Shown here piece after piece: positions 17,493 to 29,076 of a stretch of DNA of 64,000 nt (position 1 is its first letter; each line of letters starts with the position of its first letter). The notes below the pieces were generated by a model. That model was given only the letters and a program-made list of their open reading frames with translations, was not told the origin of the DNA and did no database searches. Position numbers and translations under genes: made by a program. This DNA is from Nocardioides sp. Kera G14. GTDB taxonomy: Bacteria > Actinomycetota > Actinomycetes > Propionibacteriales > Nocardioidaceae. The stretch covers positions 2,542,001 through 2,606,000 of the forward strand of contig NZ_CP085839.1 of the NCBI RefSeq assembly GCF_020715565.1, in the 5' to 3' direction.

Positions 17493-18746
17493 ATGGCGCT
17501 TGAGACCTCCCCCGAGCAGCCGGCACCCGTCCGGCAGATCGCCAACGCGATCGCCGGGTGGATCGACCGGCTCGGCGGCGTGTGGGTCGAGGGCCAGATC
17601 GCGCAGATCTCACGCAGGCCGGGGATGGCGACTGTCTTCATGACGCTGCGCGACTCCGTCGCCGACATCTCCCTCCAGGTGACCGCGCCCCGGCACGTCG
17701 TCGACTCGCTCGCCACTCCCCTCACCGAGGGCGCGAGCGTCGTGATCAATGCGAAGCCGTCGTACTACGCCAACCGCGGCACGCTGTCGCTCTACGCCCG
17801 CGAGATCCGGCCCGTCGGCCTCGGCGCCCTCCTGGCCCGGCTCGAGCAGCGCCGCCAGCTCCTCGCGGCCGAGGGTCTCTTCGCAGCCGAGCTCAAGCGC
17901 CCGCTGCCCTTCCTTCCCCACACCATCGGCCTCGTGACCGCCGCGAACTCGGCCGCCGAGCGGGATGTCCTCGAGAACGTACGCCGACGCTGGCCCGGCG
18001 CCGCCTTCCGTGTGATCCACGCCCCCATGCAGGGCACCCGCTGCGTGCCGGACATCGTCGGCGCCTTGGAGCGGCTCGATACCGACACGGAGGTCGACGT
18101 CATCGTCATCGCCCGAGGCGGCGGTTCGGTGGAGGACCTGCTGCCCTTCAGTGACGAGGCCCTGATCCGTGCCGTCCACCGCGCCACGACGGCCGTGGTG
18201 AGTGCCATCGGCCACGAGCCGGATTCACCGCTGCTCGACCTCGTCGCCGACCTCCGTGCCTCGACTCCGACGGACGCCGCCAAGCGGGTGGTGCCGGACG
18301 TCGCCGAGGAGCTCGCCCTGATCGATGCCGGCCGATCACGCGCCCGAGCCGCCGTTCACCGGCTCGTGGACCGCGAGCAGGCACACCTCGACCAGATCCG
18401 GTCGCGGCCGGCGATGGCCGACCCGCGCACCCAGATCGACCTGCGGCTCGAGGAGGTGGCCGAGCTGCGCCGCCGCTCGCGGCGCGTGGTCGGCCACCGC
18501 CTCGACCGCGCGAGCGACCAGATCCACGCGCTGCGGCTCCAGGCGCGTGCCCTGTCGCCGCTCGAGACCCTGCGCCGGGGCTACGCGGTCGCCGTCGACG
18601 CCGACGGTCACCTCGTCTCGGCCGCGACGACCGAGCCCGGGCAGGAGATCATGGTGCGCGTCGCCGACGGTCGGATCTGGTCCACGACCACCCGCAGCGA
18701 GGCCGACGACCTGCCCGACCAGTCCCAGGAGGAGTCCGATGAGTGA
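17493..18746 (+). CDS. xseA: Exodeoxyribonuclease VII large subunit
   Basis: This is a 417-aa catalytic subunit that degrades single-stranded DNA. An N-terminal OB-fold ([21 protein letters not shown]) is followed by the catalytic domain ([62 protein letters not shown]) and a long charged helical region. The conserved catalytic GHExD and GGGS motifs are intact. The ATG at 17493 has a TAGGGT 7 nt upstream. The gene overlaps xseB by 8 bp. Confidence 0.95.
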   Translation: MALETSPEQPAPVRQIANAIAGWIDRLGGVWVEGQIAQISRRPGMATVFMTLRDSVADISLQVTAPRHVVDSLATPLTEGASVVINAKPSYYANRGTLSLYAREIRPVGLGALLARLEQRRQLLAAEGLFAAELKRPLPFLPHTIGLVTAANSAAERDVLENVRRRWPGAAFRVIHAPMQGTRCVPDIVGALERLDTDTEVDVIVIARGGGSVEDLLPFSDEALIRAVHRATTAVVSAIGHEPDSPLLDLVADLRASTPTDAAKRVVPDVAEELALIDAGRSRARAAVHRLVDREQAHLDQIRSRPAMADPRTQIDLRLEEVAELRRRSRRVVGHRLDRASDQIHALRLQARALSPLETLRRGYAVAVDADGHLVSAATTEPGQEIMVRVADGRIWSTTTRSEADDLPDQSQEESDE

Positions 18747-18939
18747 GCCGAAACAGTCCTACGAGGAGGCCCGCGCCGAGCTCGTCGAGACCGTCCAGGC
18801 GCTCGAGGCCGGAGGCCTGACACTCGAGGACTCACTCGCCTTCTGGCAGCGCGCGGAGGCACTGGCCACCACGTGCCAGGCCTTCCTCGAGGGCGCCCGC
18901 GCCAAGCTCGACGCGGCCCTCGAAGATGACTCCGACTGA
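18739..18939 (+). CDS. xseB: Exodeoxyribonuclease VII small subunit
   Basis: This is a 66-aa helical subunit that binds the XseA helices. It has the family pattern [36 protein letters not shown]. It overlaps xseA by 8 bp, so the two are co-translated. The downstream GACTC/GAGTC mini-hairpin (18928-18942) may terminate the operon. Confidence 0.95.
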   Translation: MSEPKQSYEEARAELVETVQALEAGGLTLEDSLAFWQRAEALATTCQAFLEGARAKLDAALEDDSD

Positions 18940-18942
18940 GTC

Positions 18943-19548
18943 CTACTTCGTCGGCGCAGTGGTGAGCGACGCCGCAAGGTCGCGGAGGTCGGCGACCGGG
19001 GCCGAGCCGTAGACCAGCACCGCCTGCTTGGCGCCCTTGACGTCGATCGTGGTGGCGAACGCGTGGTCGCCGCCGCTGTCCGACCAGGTCGACCACGTCG
19101 ATCCGATCTGGCTCCGTATCGTGGCGTCGGCGCCCTGGCGGGCCGCCTTGTCGACGTACGTCGTCAGGAGGCTGCTCAGGTCGACGTCGGCCTGCGCGAC
19201 GCCGGCGTACGTGCCGGACTTCGTCAGGATGCCGAGACCCCAGGTGGGGTGGTCGCCGGGCGTGAAGTGGACGGACGTCGCCTTCCAGCCCGTCGGCAGG
19301 CTCGAGGGATAGGCGACCGTGTACCCGGCCTCCTGCACCGTGCCGACCGTCTCGGTGTAGGCGACGGCGTCGAGCTTGACCTCGGGGTGGTCGTGGGTGA
19401 GGTTCTGGATGCCCCAGTAGGCGACGATCGCGATCACGGCGACGACCATCGAGCCGATCAGGCCGCCGAAGGTACGGGGATAGCGACGGGCGCCCTGGGT
19501 GGGCTCGGTCGGCTGTCCCGCAGAGGGAGACGGGGCGGTCTGGGTCAC
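18943..19548 (-). CDS. DUF4245 membrane-anchored protein
   Basis: This is a 201-aa protein. A Pro/Thr-rich cytoplasmic tail is followed by one transmembrane helix ([21 protein letters not shown], about residues 27-47) and an extracytoplasmic domain ([19 protein letters not shown], then [17 protein letters not shown]) typical of actinobacterial DUF4245. Function is unknown. In many actinobacteria it is divergent from glpX, as here, with only 36 bp between the starts. GTG start at 19548. Confidence 0.88.
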   Translation of the reverse strand: MTQTAPSPSAGQPTEPTQGARRYPRTFGGLIGSMVVAVIAIVAYWGIQNLTHDHPEVKLDAVAYTETVGTVQEAGYTVAYPSSLPTGWKATSVHFTPGDHPTWGLGILTKSGTYAGVAQADVDLSSLLTTYVDKAARQGADATIRSQIGSTWSTWSDSGGDHAFATTIDVKGAKQAVLVYGSAPVADLRDLAASLTTAPTK

Positions 19549-19571
19549 AGATCCATTGTCACAGGGACCGA

Positions 19572-19577
19572 TAGGGT
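19572..19577 (+). promoter_or_regulatory. -10 box for leaderless glpX
   Basis: TAGGGT lies 7 nt before the glpX ATG and no Shine-Dalgarno follows. It is the same spacing as at xseA. Confidence 0.5.
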
Positions 19578-19584
19578 GACCAAC

Positions 19585-20610
19585 ATGAGCCTGCCCGAGC
19601 CCTTGGACGTGCCCGCCCACACCCCGGACCGCAACCTGGCCCTCGAGCTCGTGCGCGTGACCGAGGCAGCGGCCATGGCGGCCGCCCGCTGGGTCGGCCG
19701 CGGGGACAAGAACGGCGCTGACGGCGTCGCGGTCAACGCGATGCGCGTGATGATCTCGACCGTCGCGATGAACGGCACCGTCGTCATCGGCGAGGGCGAG
19801 AAGGACAACGCCCCCATGCTCTACAACGGCGAGCGGGTCGGTGACGGATCGGGCCCCGAGTGCGACGTCGCCGTCGACCCGATCGACGGCACCACCCTGA
19901 CGGCCAAGGGCATGAACAACGCGGTCGCGGTCATGGCGGTCGCGCCGCGCGGCACGATGTACGACCCGAGCGCCGTCTTCTACATGGAGAAGCTCGTCAC
20001 CGGGCCCGAGGCGGCCGATGTCGTCGACATCCGCATGCCCGTCGCCGCCAACATCGAGGCGGTCGCCAAGGCCAAGGGCTCCAAGCCCTCCGACGTCACC
20101 GTGATCCTGCTCGACCGTCCGCGGCACGAGAAGCTCGCCGAGGAGATCCGGGCCACCGGCGCCCGGATCCGCTTCATCGTCGACGGCGACGTCGCCGGCG
20201 CGATCTCGGCCGCGCGCATCGGCTCCGGCGTCGACCTGCTGCTCGGCATCGGCGGCACACCCGAGGGCATCGTCGCGGCCTGCGCGATGAAGGCCATGGG
20301 TGGCACGATCCAGGGCCGCCTGTGGCCGAAGGACGACGACGAGCGGCAGAAGGCCCTCGACGCCGGCCACAACCTCGACCCCGACTTCGTCCTGCACACC
20401 AACGACCTCGTCACCGGCGACGACTGCTTCTTCGTCGCCACCGGCATCACCGACGGCGACCTGATGAAGGGCGTCCACTTCGGCCCCGGCGGCTCGGTCC
20501 TCACGGACTCGCTCGTGATGCGCAGCCGCTCCGGCACGATCCGCAAGATCACCTCCGAGCACCAGCTCTCCAAGCTCCAGGCCTACTCGGCCATCGACTT
20601 CGGCCAGTGA
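19585..20610 (+). CDS. glpX: Fructose-1,6-bisphosphatase class II
   Basis: This is a 341-aa metal-dependent phosphatase that hydrolyses fructose 1,6-bisphosphate in gluconeogenesis and is the main actinobacterial FBPase. Metal and substrate motifs are visible: [48 protein letters not shown] core and [12 protein letters not shown]. Length is normal. It overlaps the downstream alpha/beta hydrolase by 4 bp (GTGA). Confidence 0.96.
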   Translation: MSLPEPLDVPAHTPDRNLALELVRVTEAAAMAAARWVGRGDKNGADGVAVNAMRVMISTVAMNGTVVIGEGEKDNAPMLYNGERVGDGSGPECDVAVDPIDGTTLTAKGMNNAVAVMAVAPRGTMYDPSAVFYMEKLVTGPEAADVVDIRMPVAANIEAVAKAKGSKPSDVTVILLDRPRHEKLAEEIRATGARIRFIVDGDVAGAISAARIGSGVDLLLGIGGTPEGIVAACAMKAMGGTIQGRLWPKDDDERQKALDAGHNLDPDFVLHTNDLVTGDDCFFVATGITDGDLMKGVHFGPGGSVLTDSLVMRSRSGTIRKITSEHQLSKLQAYSAIDFGQ

Positions 20611-21500
20611 GCGGCGCGACCACCGGGACGAAGGGCACCGCCGCCGTAGGGGATCTGGAGATCGCCTACGAGACCTTCGGCTCCCCCGAGGCGGAGCCGC
20701 TGCTCCTCGTCATGGGCCTCGGCGGACCGATGACCTGGTGGGACTCCGAGTTCTGTGCGCAGCTCGCCGACGCCGGCTTCTACGTCATCCGCTACGACAA
20801 CCGTGACGCCGGCCGGTCGACCAAGATCCGCGCCAAGGTCAAGCAGTCTCAGGTGGTGCGGGCCTTCCTCGGCCTCAAGGTGAAACCGCCGTACACCGTC
20901 TCCGACATGGCCGCCGACGGCATCGGCCTGCTCACGGCCCTCGGCATCGACCGCGCCCACATCGTCGGCATGTCGATGGGCGGGATGATCGTGCAGACCA
21001 TGGCGATCGAGCATCCGTCGCGCGTGCTGTCGTTGACGTCGATCATGTCGACGACCGGCGGACGCCTGGTCGGCTGGCAGCACCCGGCTGTCCTGCGCAC
21101 CATCCTCGCCGCCAAGAGCGGTGAGGAGGCCTACTACACGCACGCGGCGCGGATGTGGAGCCTGATCGGCTCCCCCGCCTACGCCGACGCCCCCGAGTCG
21201 ATCCGGAAGCGTGCGGAGGACACCTGGGAGTACGGCGTCAGCCAGTCCGGCACCGGACGACAGACCCTCGCGATCCTCACCCAGCCCAACCGCACGCGCG
21301 CCCTCGGCGACGTCACCGCTCCCACCCTCGTCATCCACGGCCTCAGCGACAAGATGGTCCACGTCTCCGGCGGTCGTGCAACCGCCATGGCGATCCCCGG
21401 CAGCGAGCTGCTGTTGATCAAGGGCATGGGCCACGACCTGCCCGAGCCGCTCTGGCCGACCTTCATCACCGCGATCCGCCGCAACGCCGACCGCGCCTGA
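20607..21500 (+). CDS. Alpha/beta hydrolase
   Basis: This is a 297-aa soluble serine hydrolase. The oxyanion region reads [14 protein letters not shown], the nucleophile elbow GMSMGGMI, the acid is in [10 protein letters not shown] and the histidine in GMGHDLP. It is of the lipase/haloperoxidase-like type common in actinobacteria. Substrate unknown. The GTG start overlaps the glpX stop, so it is translationally coupled to it. Confidence 0.88.
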   Translation: MSGATTGTKGTAAVGDLEIAYETFGSPEAEPLLLVMGLGGPMTWWDSEFCAQLADAGFYVIRYDNRDAGRSTKIRAKVKQSQVVRAFLGLKVKPPYTVSDMAADGIGLLTALGIDRAHIVGMSMGGMIVQTMAIEHPSRVLSLTSIMSTTGGRLVGWQHPAVLRTILAAKSGEEAYYTHAARMWSLIGSPAYADAPESIRKRAEDTWEYGVSQSGTGRQTLAILTQPNRTRALGDVTAPTLVIHGLSDKMVHVSGGRATAMAIPGSELLLIKGMGHDLPEPLWPTFITAIRRNADRA

Positions 21501-21506
21501 CCCCGC

Positions 21507-21586
21507 AAAAGGTCACCGTGACCTCTTGAGGTGTCGGTGACCCTTCGAAAGGTCACCGACCGCGCGAAAGGTCACGGTGACCCTTT
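21507..21586. repeat. Cluster of GGTCAC palindromes between convergent genes
   Basis: The sequence GGTCAC or its complement GTGACC occurs seven times in 80 bp, as GGTCACCGTGACC, CGGTGACC, GGTCACC and GGTCACGGTGACC. The first half can fold into a stem of about 15 bp with two mismatches (21511-21543). It fills the gap between the hydrolase and the convergent ABC ATPase gene, so a bidirectional terminator is the simplest role. Confidence 0.7.
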
Positions 21587-21597
21587 GGTGGCGCCCG

Positions 21598-22650
21598 TCA
21601 ATCGGCGACGACGAGCACGGGCGCCTGGTCCAGCTGTACGGCGACCTGCTGGCCGACCTCGAGGAGCGCGGCGGCCGTCGAGGGGATCTGGGCGTCGACG
21701 AGCGTGCCGTCGATGTCGAGCGTGACCTGCGAGATCGGGCCGCGGAAGGACACCGCCACGACGCTCGCGCCTGATCCGGCAGTGACCGAGACCGACTCGG
21801 GGCGGACCAGGGCGAAGCCGGAGGTCGTCGCGGAGCCCGCGAGAGTCGGCAACTGCTGACCCAGCACTGTCGCCGTACCGCCCGAGACGGTGGCGGGGAT
21901 GCGGTTGGAGAGCCCGACGAAGGAGCCGACGAAGGGCGTCGCCGGCGAGGAGTAGAGCACCGACGGTGAGGCGAGCTGCTCGAGGCGACCGGCGTTCATG
22001 ACGCCCACCCGGTCGGCGACGGCGAGCGCCTCCTCCTGGTCGTGGGTCACGAAGAGGGTCGTGGTGCCGACCTCGAGCTGGATGCGGCGGATCTCGTCGC
22101 GGAGCTGGACGCGGACCTTGGCGTCGAGCGCCGAGAGCGGCTCGTCGAGCAGGAGGACCGAGGGCTCGATCGCCAGCGCCCGCGCGAGTGCGACCCGCTG
22201 CTGCTGGCCACCGGAGAGCTGCCGCGGATAGCGCGAGCCGTGCTGGCCGAGGCCCACCAGGTCCAGCATGTCGCCGGCCCGCTTGGTCCGCTCGGACCTG
22301 GAGCGACCGCGCAGCTTGAGCCCGAAGGCGACGTTCTCCGCCACCGTCAGGTGCGGGAAGAGCGAGTAGGCCTGGAAGACCATCCCCATGTCGCGCTTGT
22401 TGGCCGGCACGCGGGTGACGTCGCGACCACCGACGACGACATGGCCGGACGTCGCGATGTCGAGCCCCGCTAGGATCCTGAGCGCCGTCGTCTTGCCACA
22501 TCCCGAGGGACCGAGCAGCGCGATGAACTCGCCGGGCTCGATCGTGAGGTTGAGCCCGTCCAGCGCTTGGACGTCACCGTAGTAGCGCTTCACGTCCTTG
22601 AAGTCGACGGGTGTCCCCGAGCCGACAGCGGAGCCAGCAGCCATGGTCAT
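21598..22650 (-). CDS. ABC transporter ATP-binding protein (PotA/FbpC-like)
   Basis: This is a 350-aa ATPase with Walker A GPSGCGKTT, Q-loop GMVFQAYSLFPHL, signature LSGGQQQR, Walker B LLLDEPLSALD and switch His in VTHDQEEA. A C-terminal TOBE-like domain (about 240-350) is present, as in MalK/PotA-type ATPases. It is the last gene of a four-gene importer operon (binding protein, two permeases, ATPase) and overlaps the upstream permease by 4 bp. The ligand is likely a polyamine, iron chelate or phosphonate and cannot be fixed from sequence. Confidence 0.92.
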   Translation of the reverse strand: MTMAAGSAVGSGTPVDFKDVKRYYGDVQALDGLNLTIEPGEFIALLGPSGCGKTTALRILAGLDIATSGHVVVGGRDVTRVPANKRDMGMVFQAYSLFPHLTVAENVAFGLKLRGRSRSERTKRAGDMLDLVGLGQHGSRYPRQLSGGQQQRVALARALAIEPSVLLLDEPLSALDAKVRVQLRDEIRRIQLEVGTTTLFVTHDQEEALAVADRVGVMNAGRLEQLASPSVLYSSPATPFVGSFVGLSNRIPATVSGGTATVLGQQLPTLAGSATTSGFALVRPESVSVTAGSGASVVAVSFRGPISQVTLDIDGTLVDAQIPSTAAALLEVGQQVAVQLDQAPVLVVAD

Positions 22651-23438
22651 TTGTCTTCCTTCAGGGTGAGCGCGAGCACGGGCCGATCACGACGACCGCT
22701 GAAGGCCATCATCACCACCATGAGCAGCGACAGTACGAGCATGATGGCGAACGACATCGCCATCGCCGCACCGCCGTCGTCGGCACGCACCTCGTTGAGC
22801 GCGGTGGGGAGCGTGGTGAAACCCATCAGGATCGCGACGGTGTACTCCCCCATCACGAGCGAGATCGTCAGGAACACGGCCGAGACGACGCCGGTGCGGA
22901 TGTTGGGACTGATCACCCGCGCGATGACCGTGAACCAACCGGCGCCCAGCGAGCGGGCGGCCTCCGCCAGCGTCGTGACGTCGATGCCGGACAGTGCCGA
23001 GTCGACCGCCCGGTAGGAGTAGGGCAGCACGAGGATCACGTAGATGAACGTCAGCGTCAGTGGACCGAAGCCGATCAGGTAGTAGACCCACGAGTAGACA
23101 TTGGTCATCCCGACCACGATCACCATCGGCGGGATCGTCAGCGGGAGCAGGCAGAGGAACTCCACGAGCCGCGTCGCCTGCGGGACGCGGAGCCGGACCC
23201 AGATCATCGTGGGGAGCAGCAGCACCAGCATGAGCGCGACGGTCAGCGCGGACATCTCGAGCGAGGTGATCAGCGGCTGGACCAGGGAGTCGAGGGTGAA
23301 GATCGCCTTCCAGTGGTCCAGCGTCAGCCGGCCACCGTGGAAGAAGTCCCGCAGGGAGTAGTCGACCATCGACCACAGCGGCACGAAGAAGAAGAGCCCG
23401 AAGGCGGCGAGGACGAGGCCACGCAGGAGGCGGGTCAT
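22647..23438 (-). CDS. ABC transporter permease 2 (PotC-like)
   Basis: This is a 263-aa membrane protein with six hydrophobic helices and the EAA loop LAEAARSLGAGWFTVIARVISPNI. It pairs with the permease encoded just upstream. Starts and stops overlap by 4 bp at both ends, so the operon is translationally coupled. Confidence 0.92.
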   Translation of the reverse strand: MTRLLRGLVLAAFGLFFFVPLWSMVDYSLRDFFHGGRLTLDHWKAIFTLDSLVQPLITSLEMSALTVALMLVLLLPTMIWVRLRVPQATRLVEFLCLLPLTIPPMVIVVGMTNVYSWVYYLIGFGPLTLTFIYVILVLPYSYRAVDSALSGIDVTTLAEAARSLGAGWFTVIARVISPNIRTGVVSAVFLTISLVMGEYTVAILMGFTTLPTALNEVRADDGGAAMAMSFAIMLVLSLLMVVMMAFSGRRDRPVLALTLKEDK

Positions 23439-24289
23439 GAGAGCCACCTCGACGTCCGCTTGAGCAGCACGGAGTAGGCGAACATGACGAGGGCCACGAT
23501 GACCACCATCTCCAAGGCCACCGCATAGGCGAGGTGCTCGTGTCCGAGGGAGACCTCGCTGGAGAGCGACGACCGAATCGCCATCGGCAGGATCAGGGTG
23601 CCCTGCTGGATCATCGCCGCCGCCGTCGCGTAGGCCGCGAAGCCGTTGGCGAAGAGCAGCAGGAAGGCCCCGAGGAAGGCCGGCCGCAGGACCGGTACGA
23701 CGACCTGGACGAAGTACTGCCAACGGGTCGCCCCGAGGTTGACCGCCGCCTCACGCCACTCCTGGCGCATGCCCTCCAGCGCCGGGATGAAGACGATCAC
23801 CATCAGCGGGATCTGGAAGTACAGGTAGATGACGATCAGGCCCTTGAGCGTGGCGATCCAGTTGCCGCCGTACAGGTCGATGCCGAACTGCGCGTCGGCC
23901 CAGCGGGTGAGGAAGCCGTTGGCCGCGAAGGTCGAGATGAAGAGAAAGGCGAGCGTGACGCCCCCGAACTGCGCGAAGACGCCGGCCATGCCCATGATCC
24001 AGCGACGCAGCAGGCTGTGTGCCGGCATCGAGACGACGACGGCCGCGAGCATCGCCCCGAGCACCGCGCCCCCGATGGCGCTGGTCACGGCGAGGATGAC
24101 CGAGTGCCGCAGGGCGGTGAGCAGCACCGGGTCGAAGACACCACCGAGACTGTCGAACGTCCAGGCGCCGTCCTTGTCCTGGAAGGCGCCGACGAGCACC
24201 TCGATCGTCGGCTCCAGGAGGAACGCGAAGACGTAGGCCAGGAACGGCAGCAGGGCGAGCGCGGGCAACCAACGCCGGAGACGTGTCAC
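23435..24289 (-). CDS. ABC transporter permease 1 (PotB-like)
   Basis: This is a 284-aa membrane protein with six hydrophobic helices and the EAA loop (REAAVNLGATRWQYFVQVVVP). It forms the heterodimeric channel with the permease at 22647-23438. It lies 45 bp after the binding-protein gene. Confidence 0.92.
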   Translation of the reverse strand: MTRLRRWLPALALLPFLAYVFAFLLEPTIEVLVGAFQDKDGAWTFDSLGGVFDPVLLTALRHSVILAVTSAIGGAVLGAMLAAVVVSMPAHSLLRRWIMGMAGVFAQFGGVTLAFLFISTFAANGFLTRWADAQFGIDLYGGNWIATLKGLIVIYLYFQIPLMVIVFIPALEGMRQEWREAAVNLGATRWQYFVQVVVPVLRPAFLGAFLLLFANGFAAYATAAAMIQQGTLILPMAIRSSLSSEVSLGHEHLAYAVALEMVVIVALVMFAYSVLLKRTSRWLS

Positions 24290-24334
24290 CTGTGCCCGCC
24301 CTGCTCTCCTGTTTGTTCTGTCAGACCGACAGCG

Positions 24335-25444
24335 TCAGCCGATGGCCTTGGCCCAGCCGGCGGCCAGCTGGGTGCCGACCTTCTCGGTCTGGTCCACGGT
24401 CGGGACGGTGACGTTCGCCGGCGTGTTCGGCAGCGCAGCCTGCGCGGCGGAGTCCACCGATCCGGCCTTGGTCATGTCGTCGATACGGGCCGGGACGGCA
24501 CCGCCGGCGAGGAAGAGGTTCTGCACGTCGTCGGAGTAGAGGTACTCCTCCCACAGGCGGGCAGCCGCCGGGTGCGGAGCGTCCTTGTTGATCGCCTGGA
24601 AGTAGGGACCGGCGAGGCCGACCTGGTCAGAGGCCCAGACCTTCCACGTGGGGATCGCGGAGGCGTAGGAGAGCTGGTTGTAGCCCCAGCCGAAGACGAC
24701 CGGCGTGGTGCCGTTGGCCAGCGTGTCCTTGCTCACCTCGACCGGGTTGAACGTGCCGGCCTTCTTCATCTGCTTCATGAAGTCCAGACCCGGCTGGATG
24801 TCGTCCGTGCTGCCGCCCTTGATCAGCGCGGCGTAGAGCACCGAGTTGGCGCCCTCGGCCGAGGTGGTCGGGTCGCCCGAGAAGACGACCTTGCCCTTGT
24901 ACGCCGGCTTCAGCAGGTCGTCCAGCGAGGTGATTGCCGGGACCTTCGAGGAGTCGTAGCCGATGGCCATGTAACCCGAGTAGTCGTTGACCACTGTGCC
25001 GTCGGGGTCCTTGAGGTTGTCCGGGATGGTGTCGAAGTTGGCCACCTTGTAGGGCGCGAACTTGTCGAAGTTGGCGTAGGCCACGGCCTGGCCGACGTCG
25101 AGCACGTCGGGGTCGTTCGGCAGGCCCTTGATCGCGTCGACCTCGTCCTGCGAGCCCGCACCGGGGTTCAGCTCGGTGACCTTGATCTTGGGGTACTTCG
25201 CCTTGAAGCCGTCGATGATCTTGCCGTAGTTCGCCCAGTCGTGGGGCAGCGCGATCGTCGTGAGCGCGCCCTCCTTCTCGGCTGCGGCCTGGAGCTTGCC
25301 GAGGCCGCCGAGGTCGTCGGCCGATGCGGCGGTGGCCGCGGAGGCCGACGAGTCGTCGGCCTTCTTCTCCGGTGCGCCGCACGCGGCAAGGCTGGTGACG
25401 CTCGCGAATGCTGCGATCGCGACGAGCGAGGTACGGATCTTCAC
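24335..25444 (-). CDS. ABC transporter substrate-binding lipoprotein, family 1 (PotD/FbpA-like)
   Basis: This is a 369-aa secreted protein. The signal peptide MKIRTSLVAIAAFASVTSLAAC ends in a lipobox, then an Ala/Asp/Ser-rich linker leads to the two-lobe binding domain (LQAAAEKEGALTTIALPHDW, VLDVGQAVAYANF, GYMAIGYDSSKVP). It resembles binding proteins for spermidine/putrescine, Fe(III) and 2-aminoethylphosphonate. It is the first gene of the operon, divergent from class I fumarase across 152 bp. Confidence 0.9.
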   Translation of the reverse strand: MKIRTSLVAIAAFASVTSLAACGAPEKKADDSSASAATAASADDLGGLGKLQAAAEKEGALTTIALPHDWANYGKIIDGFKAKYPKIKVTELNPGAGSQDEVDAIKGLPNDPDVLDVGQAVAYANFDKFAPYKVANFDTIPDNLKDPDGTVVNDYSGYMAIGYDSSKVPAITSLDDLLKPAYKGKVVFSGDPTTSAEGANSVLYAALIKGGSTDDIQPGLDFMKQMKKAGTFNPVEVSKDTLANGTTPVVFGWGYNQLSYASAIPTWKVWASDQVGLAGPYFQAINKDAPHPAAARLWEEYLYSDDVQNLFLAGGAVPARIDDMTKAGSVDSAAQAALPNTPANVTVPTVDQTEKVGTQLAAGWAKAIG

Positions 25445-25582
25445 TGTTGCTCCCTATCGGGGTTCGGGATCTCGGGTATTCCGAGGGCGGAGACTGTCGG
25501 CACCTGGTGAAGCACTCGGCAACGTAGCGCATCCGGGAGGCGACGGACACGGGGCGAATCCCGGCGAACGTATGCGCTTGGT

Positions 25583-25588
25583 TAGGCT
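25583..25588 (+). promoter_or_regulatory. -10 box for leaderless class I fumarase
   Basis: TAGGCT lies 8 nt before the GTG at 25597. This is the strongest match in the window to the actinobacterial leaderless pattern and supports that start over TTG at 25588. Confidence 0.55.
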
Positions 25589-25596
25589 TGCCGACC

Positions 25597-27282
<1,686 letters not shown>

Positions 27283-27297
27283 CACCGTCGCCGCGGG

Positions 27298-27957
27298 TCA
27301 GACGTGGCCGACGTACAGCCAGTACTGCTCCTCGCGACCCTGCAGCTCGACCGGGAAGGCGACGGCCTCGGCCCGCCAGCGCCCGAAGACGGCCTCCATC
27401 GCCGTCAGCAGCTCCGGTGCCTCGGAGGCGCTCCAGATCACCGTCGAACCTCCGGGGCGGGTGACGCGGCGGCACTCCTCGAGCAGCGGCTCGCGGTAGA
27501 GGTCGCCGTTGGCCTCATGCACCAGGTAGCCCGGGCCGTTGTCGACGTCGAGCAGCACCAGGTCGTAGTGGGACGGCGGCGCGACCCGGAGGTAGTGCGC
27601 GACGTCGGCGGTCTCCACCACCACGCGTGGATCGGAGAGCAGCGACGGACCGAACGGAATCGTCCCCTCGCTCATCCAGGTCACGAGGGCGGCCTCGAGT
27701 TCGACCACCGTCACGCGGTACACCCGCTCGTCGGCGAGGATCGCCTCGAGGGTGAAGCCCAGTCCCAGCCCGCCGACCAGCACCTCCCGCGGGTCGTGGT
27801 GCAGCGCGAGCGCCCGGGTCGCGAGCGCGACCTCGGTCGACGTCTCGACGGTGTCCATCACGAAGACCCCGTTGGCCCGCAGTTCGAGGGATCCGTCCTC
27901 CCGCATCCGTAGCACCAGTTCGCCACGATCAGAGACGCTTCGGGCAACCTCATCCAC
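27298..27957 (-). CDS. Spermidine-synthase-like methyltransferase-fold protein
   Basis: This is a 219-aa protein with a Rossmann-type core: VLVGGLGLGFTLEAIL (nucleoside-binding Gly loop), VTVVELEAALVTW (acidic strand end) and YDLVLLDVDNGPGYLV (catalytic-region Asp). It is shorter than true spermidine synthases and lacks their N-terminal beta domain, so the product is not certain. A TAGCCT box 8 nt upstream of the GTG suggests a leaderless transcript. Confidence 0.82.
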   Translation of the reverse strand: MDEVARSVSDRGELVLRMREDGSLELRANGVFVMDTVETSTEVALATRALALHHDPREVLVGGLGLGFTLEAILADERVYRVTVVELEAALVTWMSEGTIPFGPSLLSDPRVVVETADVAHYLRVAPPSHYDLVLLDVDNGPGYLVHEANGDLYREPLLEECRRVTRPGGSTVIWSASEAPELLTAMEAVFGRWRAEAVAFPVELQGREEQYWLYVGHV

Positions 27958-28044
27958 GTCGACAGAGGCTAGTGGTCAGGTGTCTCGAATGCCCCACACG
28001 GCGGCTTGCGAGCGTCTACGGTAATCCGCGGGAGGTGTGTCGCG

Positions 28045-29049
28045 GTGGGGGTCGCCAGGATTCCTGTCCTGTCGACGCTGCTCGGAGCGTTGTCCGGTGT
28101 GCTCGGTCGCTCCACCGCGCCCTCGTCGCGGGATGTCCGCGCGTTCCTCGACGCCGCGCCCGACGCCACGGTCGTCGTCGGCGCGGACGGGCTGATCCGC
28201 TACGCCAACGCCGGGATGGTCGAGCTGCTCGGCTATCAGATCGACGAGCTCGTCGGCCGGCATGTCGACATGCTGGTGCCCGACTCGGTGCGCCCACGGC
28301 ACTCGGCGCTGCGCGAAGGATTCCAGTCGCGTCCGGCCCGCCGGTCGATGGGCAGCGGCCTCCACCTCGCCGCCCGCCACAAGGACGGCCACGACATCCC
28401 CGTGGAGATCAGCCTCGGACCGGTCGAGACCTCGGCCGGGCGGGTCACCGTCGCGGCGCTCCGTGACGCGACCCAGAAGCGGGAGACCGAGGCGGCCCTG
28501 ACGCGAGCCCAGGAGCGCTACCGGCTGATGTCCGAGCAGGACCCGCTCACCGGCCTGGCCAATCGGCGAGGCTTCGAGAAGGCCTTCATCCAGCACCTCG
28601 AGCTGTGCCGCAGCAACGTCTCCGAGGGTGCACTGCTGTACGTCGACCTCGACCACTTCAAAGAGGTCAACGACTCGCTCGGCCACGACGCCGGTGACCG
28701 GCTCCTGATCGCCGTGAGCGACGCGATGCGCGCGGCACTCCGCGACACCGACGTCATCTCGCGACAGGGCGGGGACGAGTTCCTCGTGCTGCTCCACCGC
28801 GCCGAGCCCGTCGAGGCGGTCGCGGTGGCGGAACGGATCGTGGACGCCGTACGGCAGGAGGCGTTGCGCTTCGGTGAGGCGAGCGCTGCCGTCTCGGCCT
28901 CCGCCGGGGTCGTCATGATGGCCGACCTGCGGGTGGAGGACGTCACGACAACCACCCTGATGAGCCGCGCCGACACCGCGCTCTACGAGGCGAAGGCGGC
29001 CGGCCGGAACCGGGTCAGCGTCTTCCGTCCCGAGCCGTCCGGGGCATAA
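28045..29049 (+). CDS. PAS-GGDEF diguanylate cyclase
   Basis: This is a 334-aa protein. The PAS domain (about residues 35-150) reads FLDAAPDATVVVGADGLIRYANAG-type and is followed by a short coiled coil and a GGDEF domain with intact active site RQGGDEFLVL and substrate region DLDHFKEVNDSLGHDAGD. It should make c-di-GMP. No EAL domain is present. The GTG at 28045 has a GGGAGG Shine-Dalgarno 9 nt upstream; the upstream TTG at 28006 is less likely. Confidence 0.9.
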   Translation: MGVARIPVLSTLLGALSGVLGRSTAPSSRDVRAFLDAAPDATVVVGADGLIRYANAGMVELLGYQIDELVGRHVDMLVPDSVRPRHSALREGFQSRPARRSMGSGLHLAARHKDGHDIPVEISLGPVETSAGRVTVAALRDATQKRETEAALTRAQERYRLMSEQDPLTGLANRRGFEKAFIQHLELCRSNVSEGALLYVDLDHFKEVNDSLGHDAGDRLLIAVSDAMRAALRDTDVISRQGGDEFLVLLHRAEPVEAVAVAERIVDAVRQEALRFGEASAAVSASAGVVMMADLRVEDVTTTTLMSRADTALYEAKAAGRNRVSVFRPEPSGA

Positions 29050-29076
29050 CAACCACCCTCGTGGTGCTATGGGGAT

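Noticed and set aside
28006-29049. TTG start at 28006 for the PAS-GGDEF gene
   Set aside because: The GTG at 28045 has a GGGAGG Shine-Dalgarno at good spacing and the added N-terminus is not family-like.
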